DNA of 45,645 nt from Hungatella sp. UBA5385 (GTDB lineage: Bacteria; Bacillota; Clostridia; Lachnospirales; Lachnospiraceae), in the NCBI GenBank assembly GCA_002409995.1, contig DHOR01000016.1, positions 22,886-68,530 on the forward strand, given 5' to 3'. Each line of letters opens with the position of its first letter. Position 1 is the stretch's first letter. Positions 15,941 through 25,052 of the stretch are shown here, one piece after another. The notes below the pieces were generated by a model that was not told the DNA's origin, did not search any database, and saw only the letters and a program-made list of their open reading frames with translations. The translations under genes were made by a program, and so were the position numbers.

Positions 15941-16615
15941 ATGAGAAAAGAAGATATGACTAATCATGATTTATTTGATTTAAATCATACAATAGCAAAA
16001 CTGTTATTTGAAAGACATACTTACCCGTGGGAAGTGATTCCCAGAATTGGTGAGTTTATCACTTCACTGGGAGAGCTGCTTCCGGAGGAGGAGTACAACC
16101 ACATGGGTAAAGCCATCTGGATTCACAAATCAGTGAAGATTCCGCCAACAGTATGTATGGCTGACAATGTGATCATCTGTAAAGATGCCCAGATTCGTCA
16201 GAGTGCATTTTTCCGTGGCAATGTGCTGGTTGGTGAAAGAGCAGTTGTAGGTAACTCTACAGAGCTTAAGAATGTAATTTTATTCGATGGTGTTCAGGTT
16301 CCTCATTATAACTATATCGGAGATTCCATATTAGGATACAAGTCTCATATGGGCGCTTCTGCTCTTACCTCCAATGTAAAATCTGATAAGAGCCTTGTTA
16401 AGATCCATGCAAAGGATGGAGATATTGAAACTGGTTTAAAGAAATTAGGCGCTATTCTGGGAGATTTTGTAGAAGTGGGCTGCGGCTCTGTTTTAAACCC
16501 GGGAACTGTTATTGGACCTAAAACCAATATCTATCCATTATGCAGCGTTAGAGGCTGTGTAGATGGAGGCTGTATCTATAAAAGAGATGGCGAAATTGTT
16601 GAAAAGAGAGTGTAA
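15941..16615 (+). CDS. Left-handed beta-helix acyltransferase-like protein
   Basis: The C-terminal two thirds (from about residue 58) show hexapeptide-repeat spacing typical of left-handed beta-helix acyltransferases: IHKSVKIPPTV, ADNVIICKDAQI, GERAVVGNSTELKNVILF, GDFVEVGCGSVLNPGTVIGP. This resembles the acetyltransferase half of GlmU, and such proteins are often named UDP-GlcNAc pyrophosphorylase-related. The nucleotidyltransferase half is absent and replaced by about 55 helical residues. It is probably a sugar-nucleotide or small-molecule acyltransferase. Spacing to topB suggests one operon. Confidence 0.75.
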   Translation: MRKEDMTNHDLFDLNHTIAKLLFERHTYPWEVIPRIGEFITSLGELLPEEEYNHMGKAIWIHKSVKIPPTVCMADNVIICKDAQIRQSAFFRGNVLVGERAVVGNSTELKNVILFDGVQVPHYNYIGDSILGYKSHMGASALTSNVKSDKSLVKIHAKDGDIETGLKKLGAILGDFVEVGCGSVLNPGTVIGPKTNIYPLCSVRGCVDGGCIYKRDGEIVEKRV

Positions 16616-16686
16616 TATTTAAGAAAATTATTACAGAGAATAATAAATAAAATATATATAGAAGAATAAGGATAAGGTACAGTACA

Positions 16687-18018
16687 ATGTCACAGAAAAA
16701 GCAGTCAATGGGTCAGAACGGACAGTTTGGCTCAAGAATCGGATTTATTCTGGCTTCTGTAGGTTCTGCAGTTGGAATGGGAAATATCTGGATGTTTCCC
16801 TACCGTGTAGGCCAGTACGGAGGCGCTGCATTTTTGCTTGTTTATTTTGGTTTTATTTTTTTGTTTGGAATGGTGGGACTGTCAGGTGAGTTTGCTTTTG
16901 GACGTCTTACAAGAACAGGACCTATTGGTTCTTATGAATACGCATTAAAAACAAGGGGAAAGAAAGGGGGAGCATTTTTAGGCTCCATTCCTCTTATTGG
17001 TTCTTGTGGTATTGCTATTGGTTATGCAATTATAGTTGGATGGGTTTTAAAATATTTATTCGGTTCCTTGACAGGAGCCATGCTGGCAACAGAATCAACA
17101 GAGTATTTCAGCCAGCTGACAGGTCATTTTGGCAGTGTGCCTTGGCATCTTCTGGTTGTTATTCTAACAATGGTAGTGCTGTCAGGCGGTGTTTCAAAAG
17201 GAATTGAAAAAGTAAACAGTATTATGATGCCCGCATTTTTCATTCTCTTCCTTCTGATAGCTATCCGGGTATTCTTTTTACCAGGGGCTTCTGAAGGTTA
17301 TCGATATCTTCTGATTCCTCAATGGGAATATTTATCGAAGCCGGAAACCTGGGTCATGGCAATGGGGCAGGCGTTTTTCTCCCTTTCTGTTACAGGTTCA
17401 GGTATGATTATCTATGGCAGTTATCTGGATAGTAAAGAGAATATTCCAAAGGCGGCTATGACAACAGCTCTTCTTGATACAATGGCAGCCCTTTTAGCAG
17501 GCTTTGCTGTTATTCCGGCAGTCTTTGCTTTTGGGATGGACCCAAGCAGCGGTCCGCCTCTCTTATTTATAACACTTCCCAAAGTGTTTGCTCAGATTCC
17601 TGCTGGAGGTCTGGTTGCAGCTATGTTCTTTTTATCTGTACTATTTGCAGGTGTCACTTCTATGGTGAATATGTTTGAGGTCTGTGCAGAAGCTCTGCAG
17701 AGCCAGTTGAAGCTTTCCAGAAAGACTGCAATTCTGCTAGTTGGCGGAGTTGTGTTCCTGGTTGGTCTGTTCATAGAATATGAACCATACATGAGCAAAT
17801 GGATGGATATTATTACAATTTATGTGGTGCCATTTGGTGCAGTTCTCTGTGCAGTTATTATCTACTGGGTACTTGGGTTTGATAAGATATCCAAAGAACT
17901 GAATGCTGGGCGGGAGAAGCCTATAGGTCGATTTTTTAAGTTTGCAGCTAAGTATATCTATGTATTTCTGGCTGTTCTGGTTTTTATAATGAGTATTGTT
18001 TATAAAGGGATTGGCTGA
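16687..18018 (+). CDS. Sodium-dependent NSS/SNF-family amino-acid transporter
   Basis: Integral membrane symporter of 443 aa in the LeuT fold, with about 11 hydrophobic segments. The first helix contains GSAVGMGNIWMFPYRVGQYGG, the unwound sodium- and substrate-binding segment, and helix 6 carries FFSLSVTGSGMIIYGSY. Bacterial members take up amino acids such as Trp, Tyr, Leu or Met with Na+. The substrate is not determined here. A hydrolase that could release amino acids is encoded 24 nt downstream, probably in the same transcript. Confidence 0.9.
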   Translation: MSQKKQSMGQNGQFGSRIGFILASVGSAVGMGNIWMFPYRVGQYGGAAFLLVYFGFIFLFGMVGLSGEFAFGRLTRTGPIGSYEYALKTRGKKGGAFLGSIPLIGSCGIAIGYAIIVGWVLKYLFGSLTGAMLATESTEYFSQLTGHFGSVPWHLLVVILTMVVLSGGVSKGIEKVNSIMMPAFFILFLLIAIRVFFLPGASEGYRYLLIPQWEYLSKPETWVMAMGQAFFSLSVTGSGMIIYGSYLDSKENIPKAAMTTALLDTMAALLAGFAVIPAVFAFGMDPSSGPPLLFITLPKVFAQIPAGGLVAAMFFLSVLFAGVTSMVNMFEVCAEALQSQLKLSRKTAILLVGGVVFLVGLFIEYEPYMSKWMDIITIYVVPFGAVLCAVIIYWVLGFDKISKELNAGREKPIGRFFKFAAKYIYVFLAVLVFIMSIVYKGIG

Positions 18019-18042
18019 TAAAAGGTAAAGGAGCTTCTAAAA

Positions 18043-19092
18043 ATGATTTTAATTTTATTACTGGGATTGATTTTATTAATGTTCTCAATTGTGGGAATAC
18101 GAAGATTTATCAATACACAAAAATTTAAAATCCGCTCGGAAGCAGGCGTTGAAATAACGGATTATATAACCATTGGCGGCATAGAGCAGTACATTCAGAT
18201 TCGCGGGCAGGATATTTCAAACCCCATTATTATTGTACTACACGGCGGTCCTGGCAACAATATGGCATATTATTCGTATTGCTGGCAAGCAGATTTAGAA
18301 CGAGGCTACACCTTTGTTCACTGGGACCAGCGCGGCTGTGGAAATACTTATTACCGAAATAAAGAGGCTGAAAAGCCTGACCTGGATTTGCTTTTATCTG
18401 ATTTAGACCAATTGGTGGATTATGTTTGCGCCAAGTATAATAAAGAAAATGTTATTATTATGGGACATTCATGGGGGACGTTTCTCGGTGGGATTTATGC
18501 GTGTAAACATCCTGGAAAAGTATCAGCTTATGTTGGTATCGGTCAATTTAACAATAGTTGGAAAAGCGAGAAATACGCTGTAGAGGAAGCCCTTCGTTTG
18601 GCAAATGCAGCGGGCAAAAACGATGATGCCAAGAAAATCGAAGAACAATTTCAGCTTGTAAGTTCAAATAAGAAATTAAATATGCGGGAAATACTGAAGC
18701 TGCGGCAGCTTACCGGAAGATATCTGCCCAGTGGGGAGAATACCGGATTTTCTGTTCGGTTATTTTCGCCATTTATAACATTCAACGATTTGAGATGGTT
18801 TCTTTCACCAATATTTAGTTTTAATAAATTTATCGAGATCCAAGATAAGCTTTATGATGCGCTTTATTCAGAAAATGTATTGTCAGTGTATAATTACACC
18901 CAATATAAAGTTCCTGTTGTAATAATTGCCGGTGATTGTGACTGGATAACGCCTTATGGTATGGCGAGGGATTATTTCGACAACATTTCTGCACCTAAAA
19001 AACAATTTATATTAATTGAAAATGCCGGACACATCCCTTTCATGCCAGGAAAGTTTACGGAAGTGTTGATAGAAGTGTTAAGTGGTATATGA
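18043..19092 (+). CDS. Alpha/beta hydrolase, proline-iminopeptidase-like
   Basis: The S33-type features are HGGPG at residues 67-71 (oxyanion), WDQRGCGNT, nucleophile Ser143 in GHSWGT, acid in GDCDWIT and His in NAGHIPF. The N-terminus is one hydrophobic segment (about residues 2-20), so the enzyme is likely membrane-anchored, unlike the soluble enzymes of the family. The family removes N-terminal proline from peptides, but esterase activity is also possible. Linkage with the amino-acid transporter upstream would fit peptide scavenging. The length is 349 aa. Confidence 0.82.
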   Translation: MILILLLGLILLMFSIVGIRRFINTQKFKIRSEAGVEITDYITIGGIEQYIQIRGQDISNPIIIVLHGGPGNNMAYYSYCWQADLERGYTFVHWDQRGCGNTYYRNKEAEKPDLDLLLSDLDQLVDYVCAKYNKENVIIMGHSWGTFLGGIYACKHPGKVSAYVGIGQFNNSWKSEKYAVEEALRLANAAGKNDDAKKIEEQFQLVSSNKKLNMREILKLRQLTGRYLPSGENTGFSVRLFSPFITFNDLRWFLSPIFSFNKFIEIQDKLYDALYSENVLSVYNYTQYKVPVVIIAGDCDWITPYGMARDYFDNISAPKKQFILIENAGHIPFMPGKFTEVLIEVLSGI

Positions 19093-19142
19093 TAAGAATA
19101 CTATGGAAAAGAATTAATTCCATAATTTTGTCAGCTAAAGAG

Positions 19143-19182
19143 AAAAAAGAGGACTACTGAATTTCAAGTAGTTCTCTTTTTT
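19143..19182. terminator. Bidirectional terminator
   Basis: A 16-bp stem (19143-19158 with 19167-19182, one G-U) with an 8-nt loop has A-runs on one side and T-runs on the other. It serves the hydrolase gene on the plus strand and upp on the minus strand. Confidence 0.9.
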
Positions 19183-19228
19183 AGCTCTACAGTTTCCTGT
19201 CAAGGTTTCTTATAGTTTAGTCAATGAA

Positions 19229-19870
19229 TTATTTCGTACCAAATATACGATCTCCGGCATCACCAAGACCTGGGCAGATATAAGCATCTTCATTCAGCTG
19301 ACGATCCACATGACCAATATAGATCTGAATGTCAGGATGTGCCTCGTGAAGTCTCTTAAGTCCTTCCGGTGCTGCAATAATTGCCATAAACTTAATATTC
19401 TTCCCGCCATGCTGCTTAATGAAATCAACTGCAGCTACTGCAGAGCCGCCGGTTGCCAGCATAGGGTCAGTCACCACAATAGTTCTTAACTCAATGGGAT
19501 GAGGAAGTTTACAGTAGTACTCGTGAGGCTCATGGGTATTCTCATCTCTGTAAAGCCCGATATGACCTACCTTAGCAGAGGGAACAAGAGCAAGGATTCC
19601 GTTTACCATGCCCAGCCCAGCACGGAGAATTGGAACAACAGCCAGCTTTTTGCCTGCAAGCACTGGTGTCATACAGGTTTCCAGAGGAGTTTCCACCTCC
19701 ACTTCCTTAAGAGGAAGATCTCTTAAAGCTTCATAGCCCATTAACATAGCGATTTCATCGGTTAAGGAACGAAATTCATTAGTTCCTGTATTCTTGTCCC
19801 TCAGAATGGAGATTTTGTGCTGAATTAATGGATGATCAAAAACAGTTACATTGTCATTTGATGAGTACAT
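19229..19870 (-). CDS. upp: Uracil phosphoribosyltransferase
   Basis: Salvage enzyme that makes UMP from uracil and PRPP. The features are RDKNTGTNEFR near the N-terminus, PILRAGLGM, the PRPP-binding loop VVTDPMLATGGSA, and the uracil-binding end YICPGLGDAGDR. The 213 aa length is standard. AAAGGATAAGG precedes the ATG. No pyrR or uracil permease adjoins it; an NCS2-family permease lies about 20 kb away in the same window. Confidence 0.96.
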   Translation of the reverse strand: MYSSNDNVTVFDHPLIQHKISILRDKNTGTNEFRSLTDEIAMLMGYEALRDLPLKEVEVETPLETCMTPVLAGKKLAVVPILRAGLGMVNGILALVPSAKVGHIGLYRDENTHEPHEYYCKLPHPIELRTIVVTDPMLATGGSAVAAVDFIKQHGGKNIKFMAIIAAPEGLKRLHEAHPDIQIYIGHVDRQLNEDAYICPGLGDAGDRIFGTK

Positions 19871-19973
19871 ATTAATACCTTATCCTTTCATGTTCTTCTT
19901 TACATGTTCATTTTTGCAAAAATAATTCCACTCTGTTGGACAGCAGTGGATTATTAAGATGAAAAAGCCTGTA

Positions 19974-20026
19974 AAAAGGAGGGCAAAATGACGTTTTATA
20001 GTGATCCGCATTCTTAAGCCCTCCTT
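19974..20026 (-). terminator. Terminator after the lipoprotein gene
   Basis: AAGGAGGGC (19976-19984) pairs with GCCCTCCTT (20018-20026); in the minus direction the stem ends in a T-run. The loop is long (33 nt), so the call is moderate. Confidence 0.5.
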
Positions 20027-20086
20027 ATCTTTCTTTATTTTCCGTATTATTCTATCAAATATAAAGACAAATAGCAACTGTTTTCC

Positions 20087-20944
20087 CTATTTTCCTTCAG
20101 GAGTATATTTTACAAGTGCATAGTCACCTAATGCATGGGGAACAGGAATAGCAACGAAGACAGTACCTTGATCCTCATAACTGAAAACCTGTGGAAATGC
20201 AATGGATTCTTCGCTTCCATCGGTCTTATATGGGAAATCAGCCTGTTTAAACATATTGGTGTAATCATCAATGGATGTCTGACTTCTGATTGTCATCAGC
20301 TCTTTTTTTAGTTCCTGATCTCTGGTGTCAAACTCACAGTCATCTGAGAGAATATAACCTGCCAGTGTATAGGGATCAGCATAATCAGTCAGTCCCATAT
20401 CCTTGCCATTAACAGTATCTATGGTATTAGTGTAGAAGATATTGGTTGGATAGGCAGCATTTTCAGGATGAAAGGTGCCTGTATAAACTGTTGTAATACG
20501 GCGGCGGTCTATAGAAATCACCTTACACTTTACATTTAAGCTGTCTTTTGTAGTGTTTACCTCATAAGCAGATATAAATTCAAGAGCGTGATTCTCTAAC
20601 AGTTTGTTGATCTTTTCCTGAACATCTGGTTTAGACAGATTGGACACAACAGGGTATTCAATGGTAACCTTGCCTTCCTTATGGGTCTTGATAGATGCTG
20701 CCACATCAGGAATCACCACTTCCCCCGCTTTGGTTGTTTCTGAAGCTGTTTCTTTGGTTGATTCATCAGAAGCAGAGCTTTTGTCAGAAGCTTCTGTTCC
20801 GGCTGTTGTTGATGCCATGCTTTCCTTTGAAACTGTTGTATGAGTGCTTGCTAAATCTGTCTTAGAGGTGCTTTTCTTTCCACATCCCCAGAGAAGGGAA
20901 GCACAGGACAGAGAAAGTGCAGTAATAAGCAGAATTCGTTTCAT
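20087..20944 (-). CDS. Lipoprotein with a DUF3298/DUF4163-like domain
   Basis: Signal sequence with lipobox LLWGC (Cys21), so it is lipid-anchored outside the membrane. Residues about 25-75 form a Ser/Thr/Glu-rich linker. The folded part begins near 85: IKTHKEGKVTIEYPVV, then YTGTFHPENAAYPTNIFYTNTIDTVNGKDMGL. This is the pattern of DUF4163/DUF3298 domains found in RsiV- and PdaC-like proteins. No enzymatic motif is visible. AAAGGAGG precedes the ATG. The role is unknown; the related domains sense or modify peptidoglycan. Confidence 0.75.
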   Translation of the reverse strand: MKRILLITALSLSCASLLWGCGKKSTSKTDLASTHTTVSKESMASTTAGTEASDKSSASDESTKETASETTKAGEVVIPDVAASIKTHKEGKVTIEYPVVSNLSKPDVQEKINKLLENHALEFISAYEVNTTKDSLNVKCKVISIDRRRITTVYTGTFHPENAAYPTNIFYTNTIDTVNGKDMGLTDYADPYTLAGYILSDDCEFDTRDQELKKELMTIRSQTSIDDYTNMFKQADFPYKTDGSEESIAFPQVFSYEDQGTVFVAIPVPHALGDYALVKYTPEGK

Positions 20945-21114
20945 AGAAGACCTCCTTTTATCATTGGTAGTTTGTTCCTATTATAACATAGGTCTTAAGA
21001 AATGTTTTATAAATTATCTTACAATTCATGGACAATTCACGAAAGATTGGAGAAAGGCCAGGAGCAAAAAATATAAAAAAGCAGAAAAGGTCAGTAGATA
21101 ACTGTATAAAGCAT

Positions 21115-21143
21115 TGAAGATTTCCCTTATATTCAGTATAAAA
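21115..21143 (+). promoter_or_regulatory. Promoter of the GH43-GH31 operon
   Basis: TTGAAG (21115-21120) and TATAAA (21138-21143) are separated by 17 nt, about 50 nt before the GH43 start codon. Confidence 0.55.
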
Positions 21144-21194
21144 ATTATAAGAACTCTATTCTGTTACATTGCAGGATAAGAAAGGCTGGTAAAT

Positions 21195-22838
21195 ATGAAA
21201 ATAAGGAATCCTATATTAAAAGGTTTTCATCCTGATCCTTCTATCATAAGAGTTGGAGAGGATTATTACATTGCAACATCAACATTTGAATGGTGGCCGG
21301 GAGTCAGGCTTCATCATTCCAGAGATTTAGTCAACTGGGAACTGATTTCCTATCCTTTAAACAGAGTTTCCCAGCTGGATTTAAGAGGAGTTGGGGCCAG
21401 TCAGGGAATCTGGGCACCCTGTTTAACTTACTGTGATGGTATTTTCTATCTGGTATATACAGTGGTGAATTCATTTTACTGCAATATGTATGATACCAAT
21501 AATTATCTGGTAACAGCAGATAAGATAGAAGGACCATGGTCAGAGCCTATAGCTCTTAACAACTTTGGATTTGATCCCTCCCTATTTCATGACGATGATG
21601 GCAAAAAATATCTGGTAAGTATGGTAACTGACCATCGTGTTCCCAAGAAATATGCAGGAAGGCTGGTCTTACAGGAGTATGATCAGGACAAGAAATCGGT
21701 AGTTGGTCCTGTAAAGGATATCTATCAGGCTCATAAGATATTCCTGGAAGGGCCCCATATATTTAAGAGAAATGGCTGGTATTATCTGTTTTCTGCAGAT
21801 ACAGGAACAGGAGAAGGTCATGGACAGACTATTCAAAGATCAAAATCTGTATGGGGACCTTATAAAATGTTCCAAAGCCCTCATATGAAACGCAATAGTG
21901 ACAATGAGGCTTATTCTATACTGACCAGCAGACATGACCCTGATTTGCTTCTTCAGAAAAGCGGTCATTGCGATCTGGTGGAAACCCAGAATGGAGACTG
22001 GTATGCAGTTCATCTGTGCGGCAGAGCTTTAGAAAGCAGGAATCCGGAAGATGCAGATAAATTTCCCGGATCACGAAGATATATGCTGGGAAGAGAGACT
22101 GCCATTCAAAAAATGAGATGGACAGAGGATGACTGGCTGGTCCTTGATTCAGGAGGAATAGTTCCGGAAAATACAGTTGATAACAGCGGGCTGGAAGAAT
22201 ATATCTTTGAAAAGGAAGGGGAGAGAGATGAGTTTGACAGTCCTTCTCTGAGCCTGGATTATCAATCCCTTAGAATTCCTATGGATGATCATTATCTATC
22301 CCTGACGGAGCGGAAGGGATATCTAAGAATATATGGAAGAAGTGGTCTTGCCAGCAAATTTTCCCAGAGTCTGATTGCAAAGCGTCTGACAGAATTCCGG
22401 ATGCATACGGCAGTCAGCGTAGAGTTTCAACCTGAGGTGTTTAAACAGATGGCAGGATTGATATTTATGTATGATACAGATAATTATTTGTATTTACATA
22501 TTACCCATGATGAAGATATGGGAAGGTGCATCAGTATCTTAAAGGCAGAAAACAAGGTTTATGAATATCCTGTTGGATTCCTGCCTCTGGAGTTTGATGG
22601 TCCGGTAGTACTAAAAGGAGAGCTGGATCGCCACAGACTTCAGTTCTATTATGGAGAAAAGGAAGACAATATGCAGCCCATAGGTTCTGCCATTGACTGC
22701 AGTTTTTTATCTGATGAGGCATGTAAAGAAGGCTGGTTTACAGGTGCAATGGTGGGGATATGCTGTCAGGATTTAACCGGTTCTGGAAAATATGCAGATT
22801 TTGACTGGTTTGAAGTGAGTGCAGAAAGCGAGGAATAA
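21195..22838 (+). CDS. Glycoside hydrolase family 43 (beta-xylosidase type)
   Basis: Probably releases xylose or arabinose from xylo-oligosaccharides inside the cell; no signal peptide is present. The five-bladed propeller carries the three acidic residues expected for GH43: Asp14 in HPDPS, Asp127 in FDPSLF and Glu185 in LEGPHIF. A C-terminal beta-sandwich (about 340-547) is typical of the beta-xylosidase subgroup. The length is 547 aa. The gene is the first of two; the GH31 gene begins one base after its stop codon. Confidence 0.9.
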   Translation: MKIRNPILKGFHPDPSIIRVGEDYYIATSTFEWWPGVRLHHSRDLVNWELISYPLNRVSQLDLRGVGASQGIWAPCLTYCDGIFYLVYTVVNSFYCNMYDTNNYLVTADKIEGPWSEPIALNNFGFDPSLFHDDDGKKYLVSMVTDHRVPKKYAGRLVLQEYDQDKKSVVGPVKDIYQAHKIFLEGPHIFKRNGWYYLFSADTGTGEGHGQTIQRSKSVWGPYKMFQSPHMKRNSDNEAYSILTSRHDPDLLLQKSGHCDLVETQNGDWYAVHLCGRALESRNPEDADKFPGSRRYMLGRETAIQKMRWTEDDWLVLDSGGIVPENTVDNSGLEEYIFEKEGERDEFDSPSLSLDYQSLRIPMDDHYLSLTERKGYLRIYGRSGLASKFSQSLIAKRLTEFRMHTAVSVEFQPEVFKQMAGLIFMYDTDNYLYLHITHDEDMGRCISILKAENKVYEYPVGFLPLEFDGPVVLKGELDRHRLQFYYGEKEDNMQPIGSAIDCSFLSDEACKEGWFTGAMVGICCQDLTGSGKYADFDWFEVSAESEE

Positions 22839-22839
22839 T

Positions 22840-24903
22840 ATGGACTTTAATATGGAATTAATTGCAAATGGAATATGGAAGCTTGTGCTTGGAGAGCCGG
22901 AGGATTTAACTCCTGTCCATTATAATAACTTCTCTATGTTATCAGATGCATTGGAAGAGCTTCCTGTAAGAGAAAACTGTCCAAAAGCAGCAGAAGGGCT
23001 GAAATGGAAGAAGACAGCAAGAGGAATTACCGTTACCCTGCCTATGAATACCAACGAGGATATCTACGGTTTTGGTCTTCAATTAAAAAGTCTGAATCAG
23101 TCAGGGAGAAAGAGGCGGATCAGGGTGAATTCCGATCCGCCTGCAGATACAGGTGAAAGCCATGCGCCTGCTCCTTTCTATGTGTCTTCTGCAGGTTATG
23201 GATTGTTTGCAGACACCTTCCGCTATGCAGATTTCTATATGGGAACCAATGCTGAAAAGGGTGCTTCTAATGAGAAGACGGAGGTGAATCAGAAACATGA
23301 GGAATTTTCAGAATCAGCCCTTTATGCTTTAAAGAAGGCGAAAGAAGAACGGAAAATTATTATAGAAATCCCTCATGTAAAAGGTGTAACATTGTATTTC
23401 TTCGCAGGGGAATTAAAGGAAGCAGTCCAGAGATATAATCTGTTTTCAGGCGGCGGCTGTCTGCCTCCTATGTGGGGGCTTGGTGTCTGGTATCGCACCT
23501 ATGGCGGCAGCGATCAGAACAAGGTGCTGGAGCTGGCTGGGCAGATGAGAGAAGATGGGATTCCCGTTGATGTGCTGGGTCTGGAGCCAGGGTGGCATTC
23601 TCACAGCTATTCCTGTACCTTTCAGTGGTCTTCCATGTTTCCAGAGCCAAAGTCTATGCTTGATCAGCTGAAAGAAATGGCTTATAACGTAAATCTGTGG
23701 GAACATGCTTTTGTATATCCGGCTTCACCTATTTATCAGGAACTGATTCCATATAGCGGTGATTATGAAGTGTGGAATGGACTGATTCCAGACTTTGGTT
23801 CACCGGAAGGAAGTAAAATATTTGCAGACTATCATGAAAAGTATCTGGTAGATCAGGGAATCAGCGGATTTAAACTGGATGAGTGTGATAATTCGGATTA
23901 CAACCCTTCCAACTGGTCATTTCCTGATTCTACAGAATTTCCTTCTGGTTTAGATGGGGAACAGATGCATAATGGGATTGGCATGCTCTATCAGAATACG
24001 CTTCATGGGATCTATAAAAAGAAGAACAGAAGAACATTAAGCCAGGTACGGGCTTCCGGTGCTCTTGCTGCACCTCTTCCTTTTGTACTTTACTCTGATT
24101 TATATAATCACAAGGATTTTATCAGAGGTATGTCTACAGCAGGATTTTCAGGTATGCTGTGGTCACCGGAGGTACGAAGCTGTGAAAATGGGCAGGATTT
24201 GCTGCGGAGGGTGGAAAGCGTTGTGTTTTCCCCTCAGGCTCTTTTAAACTGCTGGAGAATCCCTAACCCTCCCTGGTATCAGGTTGATGTGGAGAAAAAC
24301 CTTCAGGGTGAGAGAATGGAGGACTGGGAGTATTATTTCAATACCTGTAAAATGTATCTGGAGCTGCGGATGAGTCTTTTGCCTTATCTCTATAGCAGCT
24401 TTATGGATTATCACAGGAAAGGGATTCCGCCTGTGCGGGCTGTTGTTATGGACTATCCTGAGGATGAGCAGGCAGCTTATCTTGATACTCAGTACATGTT
24501 TGGAGAAAGTATGATGGTCTGTCCTTTGACTGTGGAGGATGGAAAGAAGAGGGTGGTATGGCTGCCGAAGGGGAAATGGCATGATTTCTTTACCGGCCAG
24601 GTGCTGGAAGGCGGAAAGTCCATTGAAGTGAATGCTGATTATGATGAGATTCCGGTTTATGTGAAAGATGGGGCCTTGATTCCATTAGCCAAACCGGTGA
24701 TGGCAGTGAAAGAGGATACTGTTTTTCAGATTTCGGTGAAATCCTTTGGAGAGGGAGTTTCCAGCTTTACTTTATATGAAGATGACTTTGTTTCTTATGA
24801 TGGGACAGAGGGGAATCGGGTTGTGATTAGTAGAGATGCTGATGGGGAGATAAAGGTTGTACGTAGTGGGGATGGGGAGGTTAGATATGTGATAGAATTG
24901 TAA
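22840..24903 (+). CDS. Glycoside hydrolase family 31 (alpha-xylosidase/alpha-glucosidase type)
   Basis: Retaining alpha-glycosidase of 687 aa without a signal peptide. An N-terminal beta-sandwich (1-200) is followed by the (beta/alpha)8 barrel. The nucleophile is Asp347 in GFKLDECD; the likely acid/base is Asp420 in VLYSDLYN. The family residues WYRTYGG and the GLEPGWHS strand are present. ATG 22840 is chosen over an upstream in-frame GTG at 22819 that overlaps the previous gene; GCGAGG lies just before it. Tight coupling to the beta-xylosidase suggests joint removal of alpha- and beta-linked side sugars. No transporter adjoins. Confidence 0.88.
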   Translation: MDFNMELIANGIWKLVLGEPEDLTPVHYNNFSMLSDALEELPVRENCPKAAEGLKWKKTARGITVTLPMNTNEDIYGFGLQLKSLNQSGRKRRIRVNSDPPADTGESHAPAPFYVSSAGYGLFADTFRYADFYMGTNAEKGASNEKTEVNQKHEEFSESALYALKKAKEERKIIIEIPHVKGVTLYFFAGELKEAVQRYNLFSGGGCLPPMWGLGVWYRTYGGSDQNKVLELAGQMREDGIPVDVLGLEPGWHSHSYSCTFQWSSMFPEPKSMLDQLKEMAYNVNLWEHAFVYPASPIYQELIPYSGDYEVWNGLIPDFGSPEGSKIFADYHEKYLVDQGISGFKLDECDNSDYNPSNWSFPDSTEFPSGLDGEQMHNGIGMLYQNTLHGIYKKKNRRTLSQVRASGALAAPLPFVLYSDLYNHKDFIRGMSTAGFSGMLWSPEVRSCENGQDLLRRVESVVFSPQALLNCWRIPNPPWYQVDVEKNLQGERMEDWEYYFNTCKMYLELRMSLLPYLYSSFMDYHRKGIPPVRAVVMDYPEDEQAAYLDTQYMFGESMMVCPLTVEDGKKRVVWLPKGKWHDFFTGQVLEGGKSIEVNADYDEIPVYVKDGALIPLAKPVMAVKEDTVFQISVKSFGEGVSSFTLYEDDFVSYDGTEGNRVVISRDADGEIKVVRSGDGEVRYVIEL

Positions 24904-24955
24904 TAATTGATAAATAATAAATGGTTTCTTGTAGAAATTCTGATAATATCCTTAG

Positions 24956-24983
24956 TTGACAGTCAAGTAATAAATGCTATAAT
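24956..24983 (+). promoter_or_regulatory. Promoter of the ArAE-like gene
   Basis: A perfect TTGACA (24956-24961) and TATAAT (24978-24983) with a 16-nt spacer. Confidence 0.8.
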
Positions 24984-25052
24984 ATTAAAATATATCAAAC
25001 AAATATTTGACATGTAATTAAGGAAGGGGTAATTAGAATTTTACAAACAAGT

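Noticed and set aside
19880..20077. Minus-strand 65-codon frame between upp and the lipoprotein gene
   Set aside because: It has no good ribosome site, overlaps the terminator hairpin and shows no recognisable features.
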